DNA of 64,000 nt from Alphaproteobacteria bacterium (lineage in GTDB: Bacteria > Pseudomonadota > Alphaproteobacteria > UBA8366), in contig JANQKC010000010.1 in NCBI GenBank assembly GCA_028281325.1, positions 368,935-432,934 on the forward strand. Direction: 5' to 3'. Positions 8,257 through 17,820 of the stretch are shown in pieces. Every line of letters starts with the position of its first letter. Within the stretch, counting starts at the first letter, position 1. The position numbers and the translations under genes are program-made. The notes under the pieces were generated by a model. The model was not told where the DNA came from, did no database searches, and saw only the letters and a list, made by a program, of their open reading frames with translations.

Positions 8257-10938
8257 TCAGTCGTCGAGGAGCGCCCGCAGACGGTAGATCAGGTCGAGCG
8301 CCTCGCGCGGCGTCAACTCGTCCGCGTCGACCGCGGCGAGGGTTTCCTCGACCGCCGACGGTTGCGCGGACGCGGCGGCCGGCGCGTCGGCGAGCGCCGC
8401 GAAGAGCGGCAGGTCCTCGGCCAATCGCGTCATCGCCGACGACTGCTCGCCGCTCTCCAGCGTCTTCAGCACCGCCTCGGCCCGGTCGATCACCGCGGGC
8501 GGCAGGCCGGCCAGTTTCGCCACATGGATGCCGTAGGACCGGTCCGCCGCCCCCGCCGCCACCTCGTGCAGGAAGACGACCTCGCCCTCCCATTCCTTGA
8601 TGCGCATGGTGTAGGGCTTGAGCGCCGACAGCCGCGAGGTGAGCGCGACCAGTTCGTGGAAATGCGTCGCGAACAGCGCGCGGCAGCGGTTGGCCTCGTG
8701 CAGATGCTCGACCGCGGCCCAAGCGATCGACAAACCGTCGAAGGTCGCGGTGCCGCGGCCGATCTCGTCCAGGATGACCAGCGAGCGGTCGGTCGCCTGG
8801 TTGAGGATCGCCGCGGTCTCGACCATCTCGACCATGAAGGTGGAGCGGCCGCGCGCCAGATCGTCGGCGGCGCCGACCCGGCTGAACAACCGGTCGACCA
8901 CGCCGAGCCGCGCGGCCTCGGCGGGCACGAAGGACCCCATCTGCGCCAGCACGGCGATCAACGCGTTCTGGCGCAGGAAGGTGCTCTTGCCCGCCATGTT
9001 GGGGCCGGTCACCAGCCACAGCCGGCCGGTCTCGCCGAGGTCGCAATCGTTGGCGACGAAACCGCCTTCCTGCCCGTCCCGCAGCGCGGCCTCGACCACC
9101 GGATGCCGACCGCCGGTCACCGCGAATTCGGTCGTGTCGACCACCGCCGGGCGGCAATAGCGCCGCTCGACCGCGAGGTCGGCCAGCGCCGAGGCCACGT
9201 CCAGCGACGCCAACGCCGCCGCGGCCAGGGCGATCGCGTCGGCGCGCGCCGACACCTCGCCGATCAGGTCGTCGAACAACTGCAGCTCGATCGCCACCGC
9301 CTTGTCGCGGGAATCGGCGATCCGGCGCGCCAGGTCCGCCAACTCCGTGGTGCTGTAGCGCACCGCGTTGGTCATCGTCTGGCGATGGATGAAATCGTCG
9401 CCGAGCCGGTCGGCGAAACGCTGCGTCACCTCGACGAAGTAACCCAGCACGTTGTTGTGCCGGATCTTGAGCGTATCCGCGCCGGTCTGCTCGCGGTAGC
9501 GGCGCTCCAGATTCGCGATCAGGCGGCGGCTCTCGTCGCGCAGCTCGCGCACCTCGTCCAGTTCCAGCGCATAGCCCCGCGCGATGAACCCGCCGTCCCG
9601 CGCGATCAGCGGCAGTTCCTCGGCCAGCGCCCGGGTCAGCCGGTCCACCAGCACCGCATGCTCGCCGAGATCGGTCAGCGCCTCGGCGATGCCGGCGGGC
9701 GGCGGCACCGCGGCGCCCCCGATGACGCCGCGCAAGGCGTCGGCCTCGATCAACCCGTCGCGCACCGCCGCGATATCGCGCGGCCCGCCGCGGCCGACCG
9801 TGATCCGCGACAGCGCGCGCTCCAGGTCCGGGCAGCGCCGCAGGCGATCGCGCAACTCGTCCCGCGTGGCCGGGTCGTCGACGAACCAGCTCACCATGTC
9901 GAGGCGGCCGTTGACCGCAACCGGGTCTGTCAGGGGCGCGGCCAACCGCGCCGCCAGCGCCCGTGCGCCGCCGCCGCTGACCGTGCGGTCGATCACCGAC
10001 AGCAGGCTGCCCTGCCGCTCGCCCGACAGGGTCCGCACCAGTTCCAAATTTCGCCGGGTCGCCGCGTCGATCTCCATCAGCGCGCCCGCCGAGACCCGGC
10101 GCGGCGGCGCGAGATGCGGCAGCTTGCCGACCTGCGTTAGCTCCACGTAATCGACCAAGGCCCCGGCGGCCGCCAGTTCGGCGCGGGCGAAATCGCCGAA
10201 GGCGTCGAGCGACCCGACGCCGTACAGCGCGGTCAGCCGGCGTTGAGCATTCTGGGAATCGAACCGGCTGTCGGGCTGGATCGAAACGCTTTCGCCACGC
10301 TCCCGCAACATGCCGGCCAAGTCTTCCTGCGCCGCGAGTTTTTCCGGCACCACCAACTCGCCCGGATCGATCCGCGCCAGCATCGCGCCGAGGCCGACGG
10401 CATCGCCGCCCTGCAGCGGCTGCGTGTAGAACGCGCCGGTCGACATATCGAGCCAGGCGGCGGCAAGGTCGCGACCGACCCGCGCCAGCGCCGCCAGATA
10501 GTTATGAGACCGCGCATCCAGCAACCCGTCCTCGGTCAGCGTGCCGGGGGTGACCAGGCGAACCACATCGCGTTTCACGACCGATTTGTTGCCGCGTTTC
10601 TTGGCTTCGGCGGGGTCTTCCATCTGCTCGCAGATCGCGACCCGGAAACCCTTGCGGATCAGCCGCGCCAGATAGCCGTCGGCGGCATGCACCGGCACGC
10701 CGCACATCGGCACCTCGCGGCCGTCATGCTCGCCGCGCTTGGTCAGGGTGATGTCGAGCGCCGCCGACGCACCGACCGCATCCTCGAAGAACATCTCGTA
10801 GAAGTCGCCCATGCGGTAGAACAGCAGGCAATCGGGATAGGCCTCCTTGAGCCGCAGATACTGCGCCATCATCGGCGTCGGGCCGCTTTGACGGCGGCTC
10901 GTTGGCTTTTTCGGGTTGCGGGAGATCGGGCGGGTCAT
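8257..10938 (-). CDS. mutS: DNA mismatch repair protein MutS
   Basis: Mismatch-recognition ATPase. The ATG at 10938 gives [12 protein letters not shown], 893 residues. The mismatch-reading F-x-E motif is present in [13 protein letters not shown] near residue 45. The Walker A motif is [19 protein letters not shown], followed by the Walker B segment [12 protein letters not shown] longer reading frame to 11025 exists but adds an unconserved Cys/Pro-rich stretch, so I reject it. It is divergent from maeB and first in the mutS-glnD-murJ-trpS run. Confidence 0.96.
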   Translation of the reverse strand: MTRPISRNPKKPTSRRQSGPTPMMAQYLRLKEAYPDCLLFYRMGDFYEMFFEDAVGASAALDITLTKRGEHDGREVPMCGVPVHAADGYLARLIRKGFRVAICEQMEDPAEAKKRGNKSVVKRDVVRLVTPGTLTEDGLLDARSHNYLAALARVGRDLAAAWLDMSTGAFYTQPLQGGDAVGLGAMLARIDPGELVVPEKLAAQEDLAGMLRERGESVSIQPDSRFDSQNAQRRLTALYGVGSLDAFGDFARAELAAAGALVDYVELTQVGKLPHLAPPRRVSAGALMEIDAATRRNLELVRTLSGERQGSLLSVIDRTVSGGGARALAARLAAPLTDPVAVNGRLDMVSWFVDDPATRDELRDRLRRCPDLERALSRITVGRGGPRDIAAVRDGLIEADALRGVIGGAAVPPPAGIAEALTDLGEHAVLVDRLTRALAEELPLIARDGGFIARGYALELDEVRELRDESRRLIANLERRYREQTGADTLKIRHNNVLGYFVEVTQRFADRLGDDFIHRQTMTNAVRYSTTELADLARRIADSRDKAVAIELQLFDDLIGEVSARADAIALAAAALASLDVASALADLAVERRYCRPAVVDTTEFAVTGGRHPVVEAALRDGQEGGFVANDCDLGETGRLWLVTGPNMAGKSTFLRQNALIAVLAQMGSFVPAEAARLGVVDRLFSRVGAADDLARGRSTFMVEMVETAAILNQATDRSLVILDEIGRGTATFDGLSIAWAAVEHLHEANRCRALFATHFHELVALTSRLSALKPYTMRIKEWEGEVVFLHEVAAGAADRSYGIHVAKLAGLPPAVIDRAEAVLKTLESGEQSSAMTRLAEDLPLFAALADAPAAASAQPSAVEETLAAVDADELTPREALDLIYRLRALLDD

Positions 10939-11250
10939 GGCGGGGGGAAAGTAACATGGCGACGGCGGCCCTTCCATGCAGGGAACACGCGATTCCGCGC
11001 GAATTTGCGACCGTAAAACGGGCAACGGGAGTGCTGGCCATGCCGGACGGCTTCATGCCAGTATGATCCCGGCGGCGGAACGGCGACTTTCCTCAGCACA
11101 TCTCGGCGGCACCGGCTGTGGCGGGAACGGCCCCCGACCCGTGCTGATAACGCGGTGTCCGCCGGGCGAATTGTGACGGCGACTGGAAATCTCGGACGTC
11201 CGCGCCACTTGCATGTCTTGACCAACTGAACAGGAACGGCCGAAACGCTC
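10939..11250. other. Divergent intergenic region mutS/maeB
   Basis: About 310 nt between the divergent starts of mutS and maeB. It must hold promoters for both. I see no convincing -35/-10 pair, structured RNA, tRNA or repeat in it; the short ORFs here lack Shine-Dalgarno motifs and family resemblance. Confidence 0.5.
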
Positions 11251-13530
11251 ATGGCAAAGAAGAAAACCGAAACACCGGAAGAACTGCTGAAACAAGACGC
11301 GCTGCGCATGCACGCAAGAGGCCGTCCGGGCAAGCTGGAAATCCGCGCCACCAAGCCGCTGACAACACAGCGCGACCTGGCGCTCGCCTATTCGCCGGGC
11401 GTCGCCTATCCCTGCCTCGCGATCGAGGAAGACCCCGCCTGCGCCTACGACTACACCGCCAAGGGCAACGTGGTCGCGGTGATTTCGAACGGCACCGCCG
11501 TGCTCGGCCTCGGCAACATCGGCGCGCTCGCGTCGAAGCCGGTGATGGAAGGCAAGTCGGTGCTGTTCAAGCGTTTCGCCGATGTCGACGGGGTCGATAT
11601 CGAGGTCGACACCGAGGACGTGGACACCTTCGTGAACTGCGTGAAGGCGATCGGCAAGACCTTCGGCGGAATCAACCTGGAAGACATCAAGGCCCCGGAA
11701 TGCTTCCTGATCGAACAGCAGCTTCGGGAGTTGCTGGACGTGCCGGTCTTCCATGACGACCAACACGGCACCGCGATCATCACCGCGGCCGGCCTGGTCA
11801 ACGCGCTCAACCTGACCGATCGCGACATCAAACACGCCAAGATGGTGGTCAACGGCGCGGGCGCGGCGTCAATCGCCTGCGTCGAGCTGATCAAGTCGAT
11901 GGGCGCGCCGCACGACAACATCGTGCTGTGCGATTCCAAGGGCGTCATCTATCAGGGCCGCGAAGAGGGCATGAACCAGTGGAAGTCGGCGCATGCCGCG
12001 GCGACCGACGCGCGCAGCCTGGCCGACGCGATGAAGGGCGCCGACGTGTTCATCGGCCTGTCGATCAAGGACGCGGTCAGCAAGGCCATGGTCAAATCGA
12101 TGGCCAAGGATCCGATCATCTTCGCGATGGCCAACCCCGACCCGGAAATCACGCCGGAAGACATCGAAAGCGTGCGCAAGGACGCCATCGTGGCGACCGG
12201 CCGGTCGGATTACCCGAACCAGATCAACAACGTGCTGGGCTTCCCCTACATCTTCCGCGGCGCGCTCGACGTGCACGCCTCGACGATCAACGACGCCATG
12301 AAGATCGCCGCCGCCGAGGCGCTGGCCAAGCTGGCGCGCGAAGACGTGCCCGACGAAGTCGACGCCGCCTATGGCGGAAAGCGGCTGAAATACGGCCCCG
12401 GCTACATCATTCCGGTGCCGTTCGACCCACGGCTGATTTCCGAAGTCCCGGCCGCGGTCGCGCAGGCCGCGATGGACAGCGGCGTGGCGCGCGCGCCGAT
12501 CAAGGATATGGACGACTATCGCAAACGGCTTTCGGCGAAGCTCGACCCGGCGTTGTCCAGCCTGCAGTTCATCCACACGCGGGTGAGCGCCAACCCGCGC
12601 CGCGTGGTGTTCGCCGAGGGCGAGGAGGACCGGGTCATCCGCGCCGCCGTCGCCTTCCGCAACGCCGGATTCGGCAACCCGGTCCTGATCGGGCGCGAAG
12701 ACCGCGTGCGCGAAACGATGCAGCGGCTCGGCATCGAAGCGAATGGGGGCCTGGAAATCCACAACGCGCGGCTCAGCGAGAACAACCAGAAATATACCGA
12801 TTTCCTGTATGACCGGCTGCAGCGCAACGGGCATCTCTACCGCGATTGCCAACGGCTGGTGAACCAGGACCGCAACGTCTTCGGCGCTTGCATGATCACG
12901 ATGGGCGACGCCGACGCCATGGTGACCGGCACGACGCGCACCTTCGCCACCGCTTTCGAAGACGTTCGTTACGTCATCGACCCCAAGCCGGGCGAACGCC
13001 CGATGGCCGTTACGGTGGTGGTGATGCAAGGGCACACCGTTTTCATCGCGGACACCAACGTGCACGAGGAACCGACGCCCGAGGAACTCGCCGACATCGC
13101 GGTTCAGACGGCCGCCTACGCCCGCCAGTTCGGGCAGGTGCCGCGGGTCGCGTTGGCGTCCTTCTCGAATTTCGGCCAGCCGTTGCTGCCGCATATGGAA
13201 CGGATACGGGAAGCCGTGCGGATCCTCGACAGCCGCACGCTGGATTTCGAGTATGACGGCGAAATGCAGGCGGACACGGCGCTGAACTACGACCTGATGA
13301 AACAGCTCTACCCGTTCTGCCGCCTGTCGGACGCGGCGAATTGCCTGATCATGCCGGCGCTGCACAGCGCCAGCATCAGCGCGAAGCTGCTGCGCACGAT
13401 CGGCGGCGGCACGGTGATCGGCCCGGTCTTGATCGGACTCTCGAAGCCCGTGCAGATCATGCCGATGGGATCGACGGTGAACGACATCGTCAATGCCGCC
13501 GCGTTGGCCGCCCATGACGCGATCCTTTAA
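11251..13530 (+). CDS. maeB: NADP-dependent malic enzyme with phosphotransacetylase-like C-terminal domain
   Basis: Oxidatively decarboxylates malate to pyruvate, making NADPH. It has 759 residues, the length of the MaeB hybrid type. Residues 1-430 are the malic enzyme part (LALAYSPGVAYPCLAI, then the dinucleotide-binding MVVNGAGAASIACVEL). Residues from about 440 onward are a phosphotransacetylase-like domain (RRVVFAEGEEDRVIRAAVAF) that in known MaeB proteins is regulatory. Signature VFHDDQHGTAIITAAG is present. The ATG at 11251 starts MAKKKTETPEELLKQD. It stands alone between mutS (divergent) and phoR. Confidence 0.95.
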   Translation: MAKKKTETPEELLKQDALRMHARGRPGKLEIRATKPLTTQRDLALAYSPGVAYPCLAIEEDPACAYDYTAKGNVVAVISNGTAVLGLGNIGALASKPVMEGKSVLFKRFADVDGVDIEVDTEDVDTFVNCVKAIGKTFGGINLEDIKAPECFLIEQQLRELLDVPVFHDDQHGTAIITAAGLVNALNLTDRDIKHAKMVVNGAGAASIACVELIKSMGAPHDNIVLCDSKGVIYQGREEGMNQWKSAHAAATDARSLADAMKGADVFIGLSIKDAVSKAMVKSMAKDPIIFAMANPDPEITPEDIESVRKDAIVATGRSDYPNQINNVLGFPYIFRGALDVHASTINDAMKIAAAEALAKLAREDVPDEVDAAYGGKRLKYGPGYIIPVPFDPRLISEVPAAVAQAAMDSGVARAPIKDMDDYRKRLSAKLDPALSSLQFIHTRVSANPRRVVFAEGEEDRVIRAAVAFRNAGFGNPVLIGREDRVRETMQRLGIEANGGLEIHNARLSENNQKYTDFLYDRLQRNGHLYRDCQRLVNQDRNVFGACMITMGDADAMVTGTTRTFATAFEDVRYVIDPKPGERPMAVTVVVMQGHTVFIADTNVHEEPTPEELADIAVQTAAYARQFGQVPRVALASFSNFGQPLLPHMERIREAVRILDSRTLDFEYDGEMQADTALNYDLMKQLYPFCRLSDAANCLIMPALHSASISAKLLRTIGGGTVIGPVLIGLSKPVQIMPMGSTVNDIVNAAALAAHDAIL

Positions 13531-13618
13531 CATCGGCGCAGTATAAAGGCGGGTTAGAGAGAGCCCCGGGCCCTGCGCAGACACCGCCGGCGCCCGGCCC
13601 GCCGATGAAGGGTAACCC

Positions 13619-14995
13619 ATGCCGCACCGCCGGCCCGATCGCCTGCTTCTCGCCGTTCTGACGGTCGCCGCGCCCGGCATCCTCGTGATCGCCGGCCTGT
13701 TGATTCTCGGCATCTTGTCGCCCGTTGCCGCCGTGGCCGCCGCCGCCGTGCTGCTCGCGCTGGCAACCGTGATCGCGTGGCGGCACGTCACGGATCTGAC
13801 CCGGCTGCAGCTGCGGGTCGAACAGTTGGCGGCGGGCGAAGACGATCCCGGATACGAGGCGACGACGGTCAGCGACCTGTCCCTCGCCATCGCCCGGCTG
13901 AGCCGGCAATGGCAGGACGAGCGGGAGATGCTGGCGGCCGAGCGCGCGACCGCCGACTACATCCTCGACGCCTTGCCCGACCCCCTGATCGTGGTGGACA
14001 AGTCCAACATGGTGGTGCGCGCCAACAACGCCGCCGAAGAGGTGTTCGAAACCGAACTGACCGGCCGCGACCTGTCCGCCGGGCTGCGCCATCCGACCTT
14101 GTTGCGCGCCGTCGATTCCGCGCTGCGCGAGAGCACCAGCCTGGCGGAAGAGATCGCCATGCCGCCGCCGATGAACCGGAACTACAGCGCGCTCGTCGAG
14201 CCGCTGGGAGAGTCCGGCGACAGCGGCGCGCTGATCCTACTGCACGACCTGACCCCGGTTCGTTTGGGCGAACGCATGCGGGCGGATTTCGTCGCGAATG
14301 TGAGCCACGAACTGCGCACGCCGTTGTCGAGCCTGCTGGGTTTCATCGAAACGCTGCGCGGCCCGGCGCGCGAGGATTCGGAGGCGCGGGACAACTTCCT
14401 CGCCATCATGCACGAACAGGCCGAGCGCATGTCCCGCCTGATCGAGGACCTCTTGTCGCTGTCGCGCATCGAGATGGACCAGCACAGCCGGCCCGACACG
14501 CCGGTCGACATGCGCCTTGTGCTGGCCAAGGTGGACGACATGCTGTCGATGAAGGCGCGCAACCGCAACATGTCGATCCAGATCACCGCGCCCGACGCGC
14601 CGGCCCCGGTCCCCGGCGACGAAGACCAGCTGACGCAGGTCTTCCAGAACCTCATCGACAATGCGATCAAATACGGCGGCGAAGACACGCCGGTCGAGAT
14701 CGTCGTCGACCAGCCCGACACCCGGCAGCTTGCGATCACGGTGATCGACCACGGCCCTGGAATCCCGCGCGAACATCTGCCGCGGTTGACCGAGCGGTTC
14801 TACCGGGTCGACGCGGCCCGCAGCCGGCAGCTCGGGGGAACCGGCCTCGGCCTTGCCATCGCCAAACATATCATCGCGCGGCATCGCGGCCGGCTCGATA
14901 TCAGCAGCGCCGAGGGCGAAGGCAGCAGCTTCACGGTCACCTTGCCCACCTTCGCGGAAGAAACCGACGAATCGCCCGACGAGGCATTGGGCTAG
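13619..14995 (+). CDS. phoR: Phosphate regulon sensor histidine kinase PhoR
   Basis: Membrane sensor kinase expected to phosphorylate PhoB. It has 458 residues: two N-terminal hydrophobic segments (about 8-32 and 34-54), a PAS-like region (about 112-210), and a HisKA domain with phospho-acceptor His230 in FVANVSHELRTPLSSLLGF. The HATPase domain has its N box (NLIDNAIKYG) and G boxes (DHGPGIP, GGTGLGLAIAKHI). The ATG at 13619 follows GAAGG. It lies before the pst-phoU-phoB run but is separated from it by the Pho-box region, so it may have its own promoter. Confidence 0.92.
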   Translation: MPHRRPDRLLLAVLTVAAPGILVIAGLLILGILSPVAAVAAAAVLLALATVIAWRHVTDLTRLQLRVEQLAAGEDDPGYEATTVSDLSLAIARLSRQWQDEREMLAAERATADYILDALPDPLIVVDKSNMVVRANNAAEEVFETELTGRDLSAGLRHPTLLRAVDSALRESTSLAEEIAMPPPMNRNYSALVEPLGESGDSGALILLHDLTPVRLGERMRADFVANVSHELRTPLSSLLGFIETLRGPAREDSEARDNFLAIMHEQAERMSRLIEDLLSLSRIEMDQHSRPDTPVDMRLVLAKVDDMLSMKARNRNMSIQITAPDAPAPVPGDEDQLTQVFQNLIDNAIKYGGEDTPVEIVVDQPDTRQLAITVIDHGPGIPREHLPRLTERFYRVDAARSRQLGGTGLGLAIAKHIIARHRGRLDISSAEGEGSSFTVTLPTFAEETDESPDEALG

Positions 14996-15003
14996 GACGT
15001 TTC

Positions 15004-15020
15004 GGCGCACCTCGTGCGCC
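15004..15020 (+). terminator. Hairpin after phoR, possible weak terminator
   Basis: GGCGCAC-CTC-GTGCGCC forms a 7-bp GC-rich stem 9 nt after the phoR stop. It is not followed by a clean T-run, so termination would be inefficient or absent. It may simply separate phoR from the pst transcript. Confidence 0.35.
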
Positions 15021-15083
15021 CTATAAAGCGCTGTAAAATATAAATTTAATTTATCTTTTCCGAGTCGCTAATTAACGGCCCGG

Positions 15084-15112
15084 CTGTCATTTTTCTGTAA
15101 CATAACTGTCGT
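15084..15112 (+). promoter_or_regulatory. Pho box array (PhoB binding site) upstream of pstS
   Basis: Three direct 7-mers at exact 11-nt spacing: CTGTCAT (15084-15090), CTGTAAC (15095-15101) and CTGTCGT (15106-15112), separated by TTTT and ATAA. The known PhoB box is CTGTCAT-N4-CTGTCAT, so the first pair is close to consensus and the third unit allows a further PhoB dimer. It precedes pstS by about 140 nt. A possible -10 element starts at 15112 (TATTTG), but I am not sure of it. Confidence 0.8.
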
Positions 15113-15254
15113 ATTTGAGTCCCGTCGAAACACTAGGATCGATCCGCCGTAGGGACGATGCCGGGCGGTTGAAACGTACAAGGCCGGCGCCTGTGCCAAG
15201 GGCATTAGAACATTTAACTCAATCCGAGACATCCATGAAGAACGGAGCGTGACC

Positions 15255-16295
15255 GTGATCAAGAAAACCCTCCTCCTCAGCGCAGTGGCCTCGATGGCCA
15301 TGGCAGGCTCTGCCCTTGCGCGCGATCAGATCAATATCGTCGGGTCGTCCACCGTCTTTCCTTTCTCGACCGTCGTCGCCGAAAGGTTCGGTAAAACGAC
15401 CAACTTCAAAACACCGAAGATCGAATCGACCGGTTCGGGCGGCGGCCTCAAGCTGTTCTGCGGCGGCGTCGGCGTCCAACACCCGGACATCACCAACGCC
15501 TCGCGCCGAATCAAGGCGTCCGAAGTCGAGCTTTGCGCCAAAAACGGCGTCAAAGGCATCACCGAGGTGAAGATCGGATTCGACGGCATCGTCATCGCCA
15601 ATTCGAAAAAGGCGCCGCGGATGGAACTGACCCTGCAGCAGCTTTTCCTGGCGCTGGCGAAACAAGTGCCGGAAGGCGGCAAGGATGGCGGCAAGCTGGT
15701 CGACAACCCGTTCAAGAAGTGGAGCGAGATCGACCCGTCGCTGCCGGACACCGCGATCGAAGTGCTCGGCCCACCGCCGACCTCGGGTACGCGCGATGCG
15801 TTCAACGAACTCGCCATCGAAGGCGGCTGTGAAACCTTCAGCTCGCTCAAGGCGATGAAGAAGACCGACGGCAAGAAGTACAAAGCCGTGTGCCGCGGCA
15901 TCCGTGAGGACGGCGCTTATGTCGAAGCCGGCGAGAACGACAACCTGATCGTTCAGAAGCTGGAAGCCAACCCGAACGCCTTCGGCGTCTTCGGCTACAG
16001 CTTCCTCGACCAGAACGCCGACAAGGTTCAGGGCAGCCTGATCGACAAGGTCGAGCCGACCTTCGAGAACATCTCGGCCCAGACCTATCCGGTGTCGCGT
16101 ACGCTGTTCTTCTACGTCAAGAAGGCGCATGTGGGACAGATCGCCGGCATCAAGGAGTTCGTCACGGAGTTCACCAAAGAGTCGACCTGGGGCCCGGAAG
16201 GGTATCTGGCCGACCGCGGCCTGATCCCGTTGTCGGACGCCGAACGTAAGAGAGTCCGTGAAGCCTCGATAAGCATGGCCGATCTCGCCATGTAG
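15255..16295 (+). CDS. pstS: Phosphate ABC transporter, substrate-binding protein PstS
   Basis: Periplasmic phosphate receptor for the PstCAB channel. The GTG at 15255 is preferred over the in-frame GTG at 15249, because GGAG (15244-15247) is 7 nt before the former and only 1 nt before the latter. The signal peptide is MIKKTLLLSAVASMAMAGSALA, with likely cleavage after ALA. The mature protein starts RDQINIVGSSTVFPFS, the phosphate-binding fold opening, and ESTGSGGGLKLFCGG and PTSGTRDAFNE are ligand-loop motifs. It is about 346 residues and first gene of the Pho-box-controlled operon. Confidence 0.93.
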   Translation: MIKKTLLLSAVASMAMAGSALARDQINIVGSSTVFPFSTVVAERFGKTTNFKTPKIESTGSGGGLKLFCGGVGVQHPDITNASRRIKASEVELCAKNGVKGITEVKIGFDGIVIANSKKAPRMELTLQQLFLALAKQVPEGGKDGGKLVDNPFKKWSEIDPSLPDTAIEVLGPPPTSGTRDAFNELAIEGGCETFSSLKAMKKTDGKKYKAVCRGIREDGAYVEAGENDNLIVQKLEANPNAFGVFGYSFLDQNADKVQGSLIDKVEPTFENISAQTYPVSRTLFFYVKKAHVGQIAGIKEFVTEFTKESTWGPEGYLADRGLIPLSDAERKRVREASISMADLAM

Positions 16296-16304
16296 AACCG
16301 CATC

Positions 16305-16331
16305 GGCGGCCGGGACAATACCCCGGCCGCC
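16305..16331 (+). promoter_or_regulatory. Strong hairpin in the pstS-pstC gap
   Basis: GGCGGCCGGG (16305-16314) pairs perfectly with CCCGGCCGCC (16322-16331) around a 7-nt loop, shortly after the pstS stop. There is no T-run, so it is more likely an mRNA-stabilising or attenuating structure than a full terminator. It would fit the usual need for far more PstS than membrane subunits. Confidence 0.55.
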
Positions 16332-16437
16332 GGTTTCCTTCGACCCCAGCACACATACGTCCGGCCGCTATGGCCCAACCAAAAATGATCCGCACAAACC
16401 GGGCGGCGTATCCCGGTCCTCAGGGAAGTAAAAATAG

Positions 16438-17820
16438 ATGCAGTTCTTAGTTCTTTTGGTCGTGCTGCTCGGGCTGACCTATATCGGTTTCGCCATGGGC
16501 CGACGCCGCGCGGTCGTCGTAGGCGGCAATACAGCGATCGGCCTGCATTCCCTTCCGACATACCACGGCCTGTTCGTCATCCTGTGGTGCGGTCTTCCGG
16601 CGCTCGCCGTCTTGGGGTTCTGGCTGGTGTTCGAGACGACCATCGTGACCTCGCTGGTCGTCGCATCCCTGCCGCAAGACCTGCAGACGCTGCCGAAGAA
16701 CGAACTGAACCTTCTGATCAACGATGTCCGCAACCTGGCCGCCGGCGACGCGACCAGCAGGGCGGCGAACGCCGACCTGACGGCCGCCGCCGCGCATTAT
16801 ACGAGCCTGCGGCAGATCGGCTTCGCCGCGATGGCCGTGGTCTGCATCGTGCTGGCCATCGTCGGCATCGGCATCGGCCGGCGCTTTATCTCGCCGACCC
16901 TGCGCGCCCGAAATCTGGTCGAACGCACGATCATGATCTTCCTGGTCGCCGCATCGACGATCGCCATCCTCACCACCATCGGAATCGTCCTGTCCCTACT
17001 GTTCGAGGCGTGGCGATTCTTCCAATTGGTGTCGCCGGTCGAGTTCCTGTTCGGTCTACAATGGAGCCCGCAGATCGCGCTGCGCGAGGATCAGGTGGGA
17101 TCTTCGGGATCCTTCGGCGCGGTCCCCATCTTCGCCGGCACCGCGCTGATCAGCATCATCGCGCTCTGCGTCGCCGTGCCGATCGGCCTGTTGTCGGCGA
17201 TCTACATGGCGGAATACGCCGCGCCGAATTTTCGCTCCGTCGCCAAGCCGGTGCTTGAGATCCTGGCCGGCATCCCGACGGTGGTCTACGGCTTCTTCGC
17301 CGCGCTTACGGTGGCGCCCTTTCTGCGCGACACCGGCATCGATCTCGGCCTGACGATTTCATCGGAAAGCGCGCTGGCCGCCGGACTGGTCATGGGCATC
17401 ATGATCATTCCCTTCGTATCGTCGCTGTCCGACGACGTGATCACGGCGGTGCCGCGGGCGATGCGCGAAGGGTCCTACGGGCTCGGCGCGACCAAATCCG
17501 AAACCATCCGCAACGTCATCCTGCCGGCGGCGCTGCCGGGCATCGTCGGCAGCGTGCTGTTGGCCGCGTCCCGCGCGATCGGCGAAACCATGATCGTGGT
17601 CATGGCCGCCGGCCTGACCGCCCGATTGACCGCCAACCCCTTCGAAGCGGTCACCACGGTGACCGTTCAGATCGTCACGCTGCTGGTCGGCGATCAGGAA
17701 TTCGACAGCCCAAAGACCCTGGCGGCCTTCGCGCTCGGCTTGGTCTTGTTCGTCATTACGCTCTGCCTCAACGTCATCGCGTTGCGCGTGGTGCAGAAAT
17801 ACCGAGAGAAATATGACTGA
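16438..17820 (+). CDS. pstC: Phosphate ABC transporter permease PstC (extended N-terminus)
   Basis: Inner-membrane subunit of the Pst importer. It has 460 residues against roughly 300 in E. coli; the extra part is N-terminal and contains several hydrophobic segments (residues 1-20, 40-65, 125-150) before the permease core. The core starts near residue 165 with RTIMIFLVAASTIAILTT. The permease EAA-type loop is AMREGSYGLGATKSETIRNV. The ATG at 16438 is the first good start after the long gap. Its last 8 nt overlap pstA. The N-terminal extension resembles the DUF3708 region I recall in PstC proteins. Confidence 0.92.
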   Translation: MQFLVLLVVLLGLTYIGFAMGRRRAVVVGGNTAIGLHSLPTYHGLFVILWCGLPALAVLGFWLVFETTIVTSLVVASLPQDLQTLPKNELNLLINDVRNLAAGDATSRAANADLTAAAAHYTSLRQIGFAAMAVVCIVLAIVGIGIGRRFISPTLRARNLVERTIMIFLVAASTIAILTTIGIVLSLLFEAWRFFQLVSPVEFLFGLQWSPQIALREDQVGSSGSFGAVPIFAGTALISIIALCVAVPIGLLSAIYMAEYAAPNFRSVAKPVLEILAGIPTVVYGFFAALTVAPFLRDTGIDLGLTISSESALAAGLVMGIMIIPFVSSLSDDVITAVPRAMREGSYGLGATKSETIRNVILPAALPGIVGSVLLAASRAIGETMIVVMAAGLTARLTANPFEAVTTVTVQIVTLLVGDQEFDSPKTLAAFALGLVLFVITLCLNVIALRVVQKYREKYD

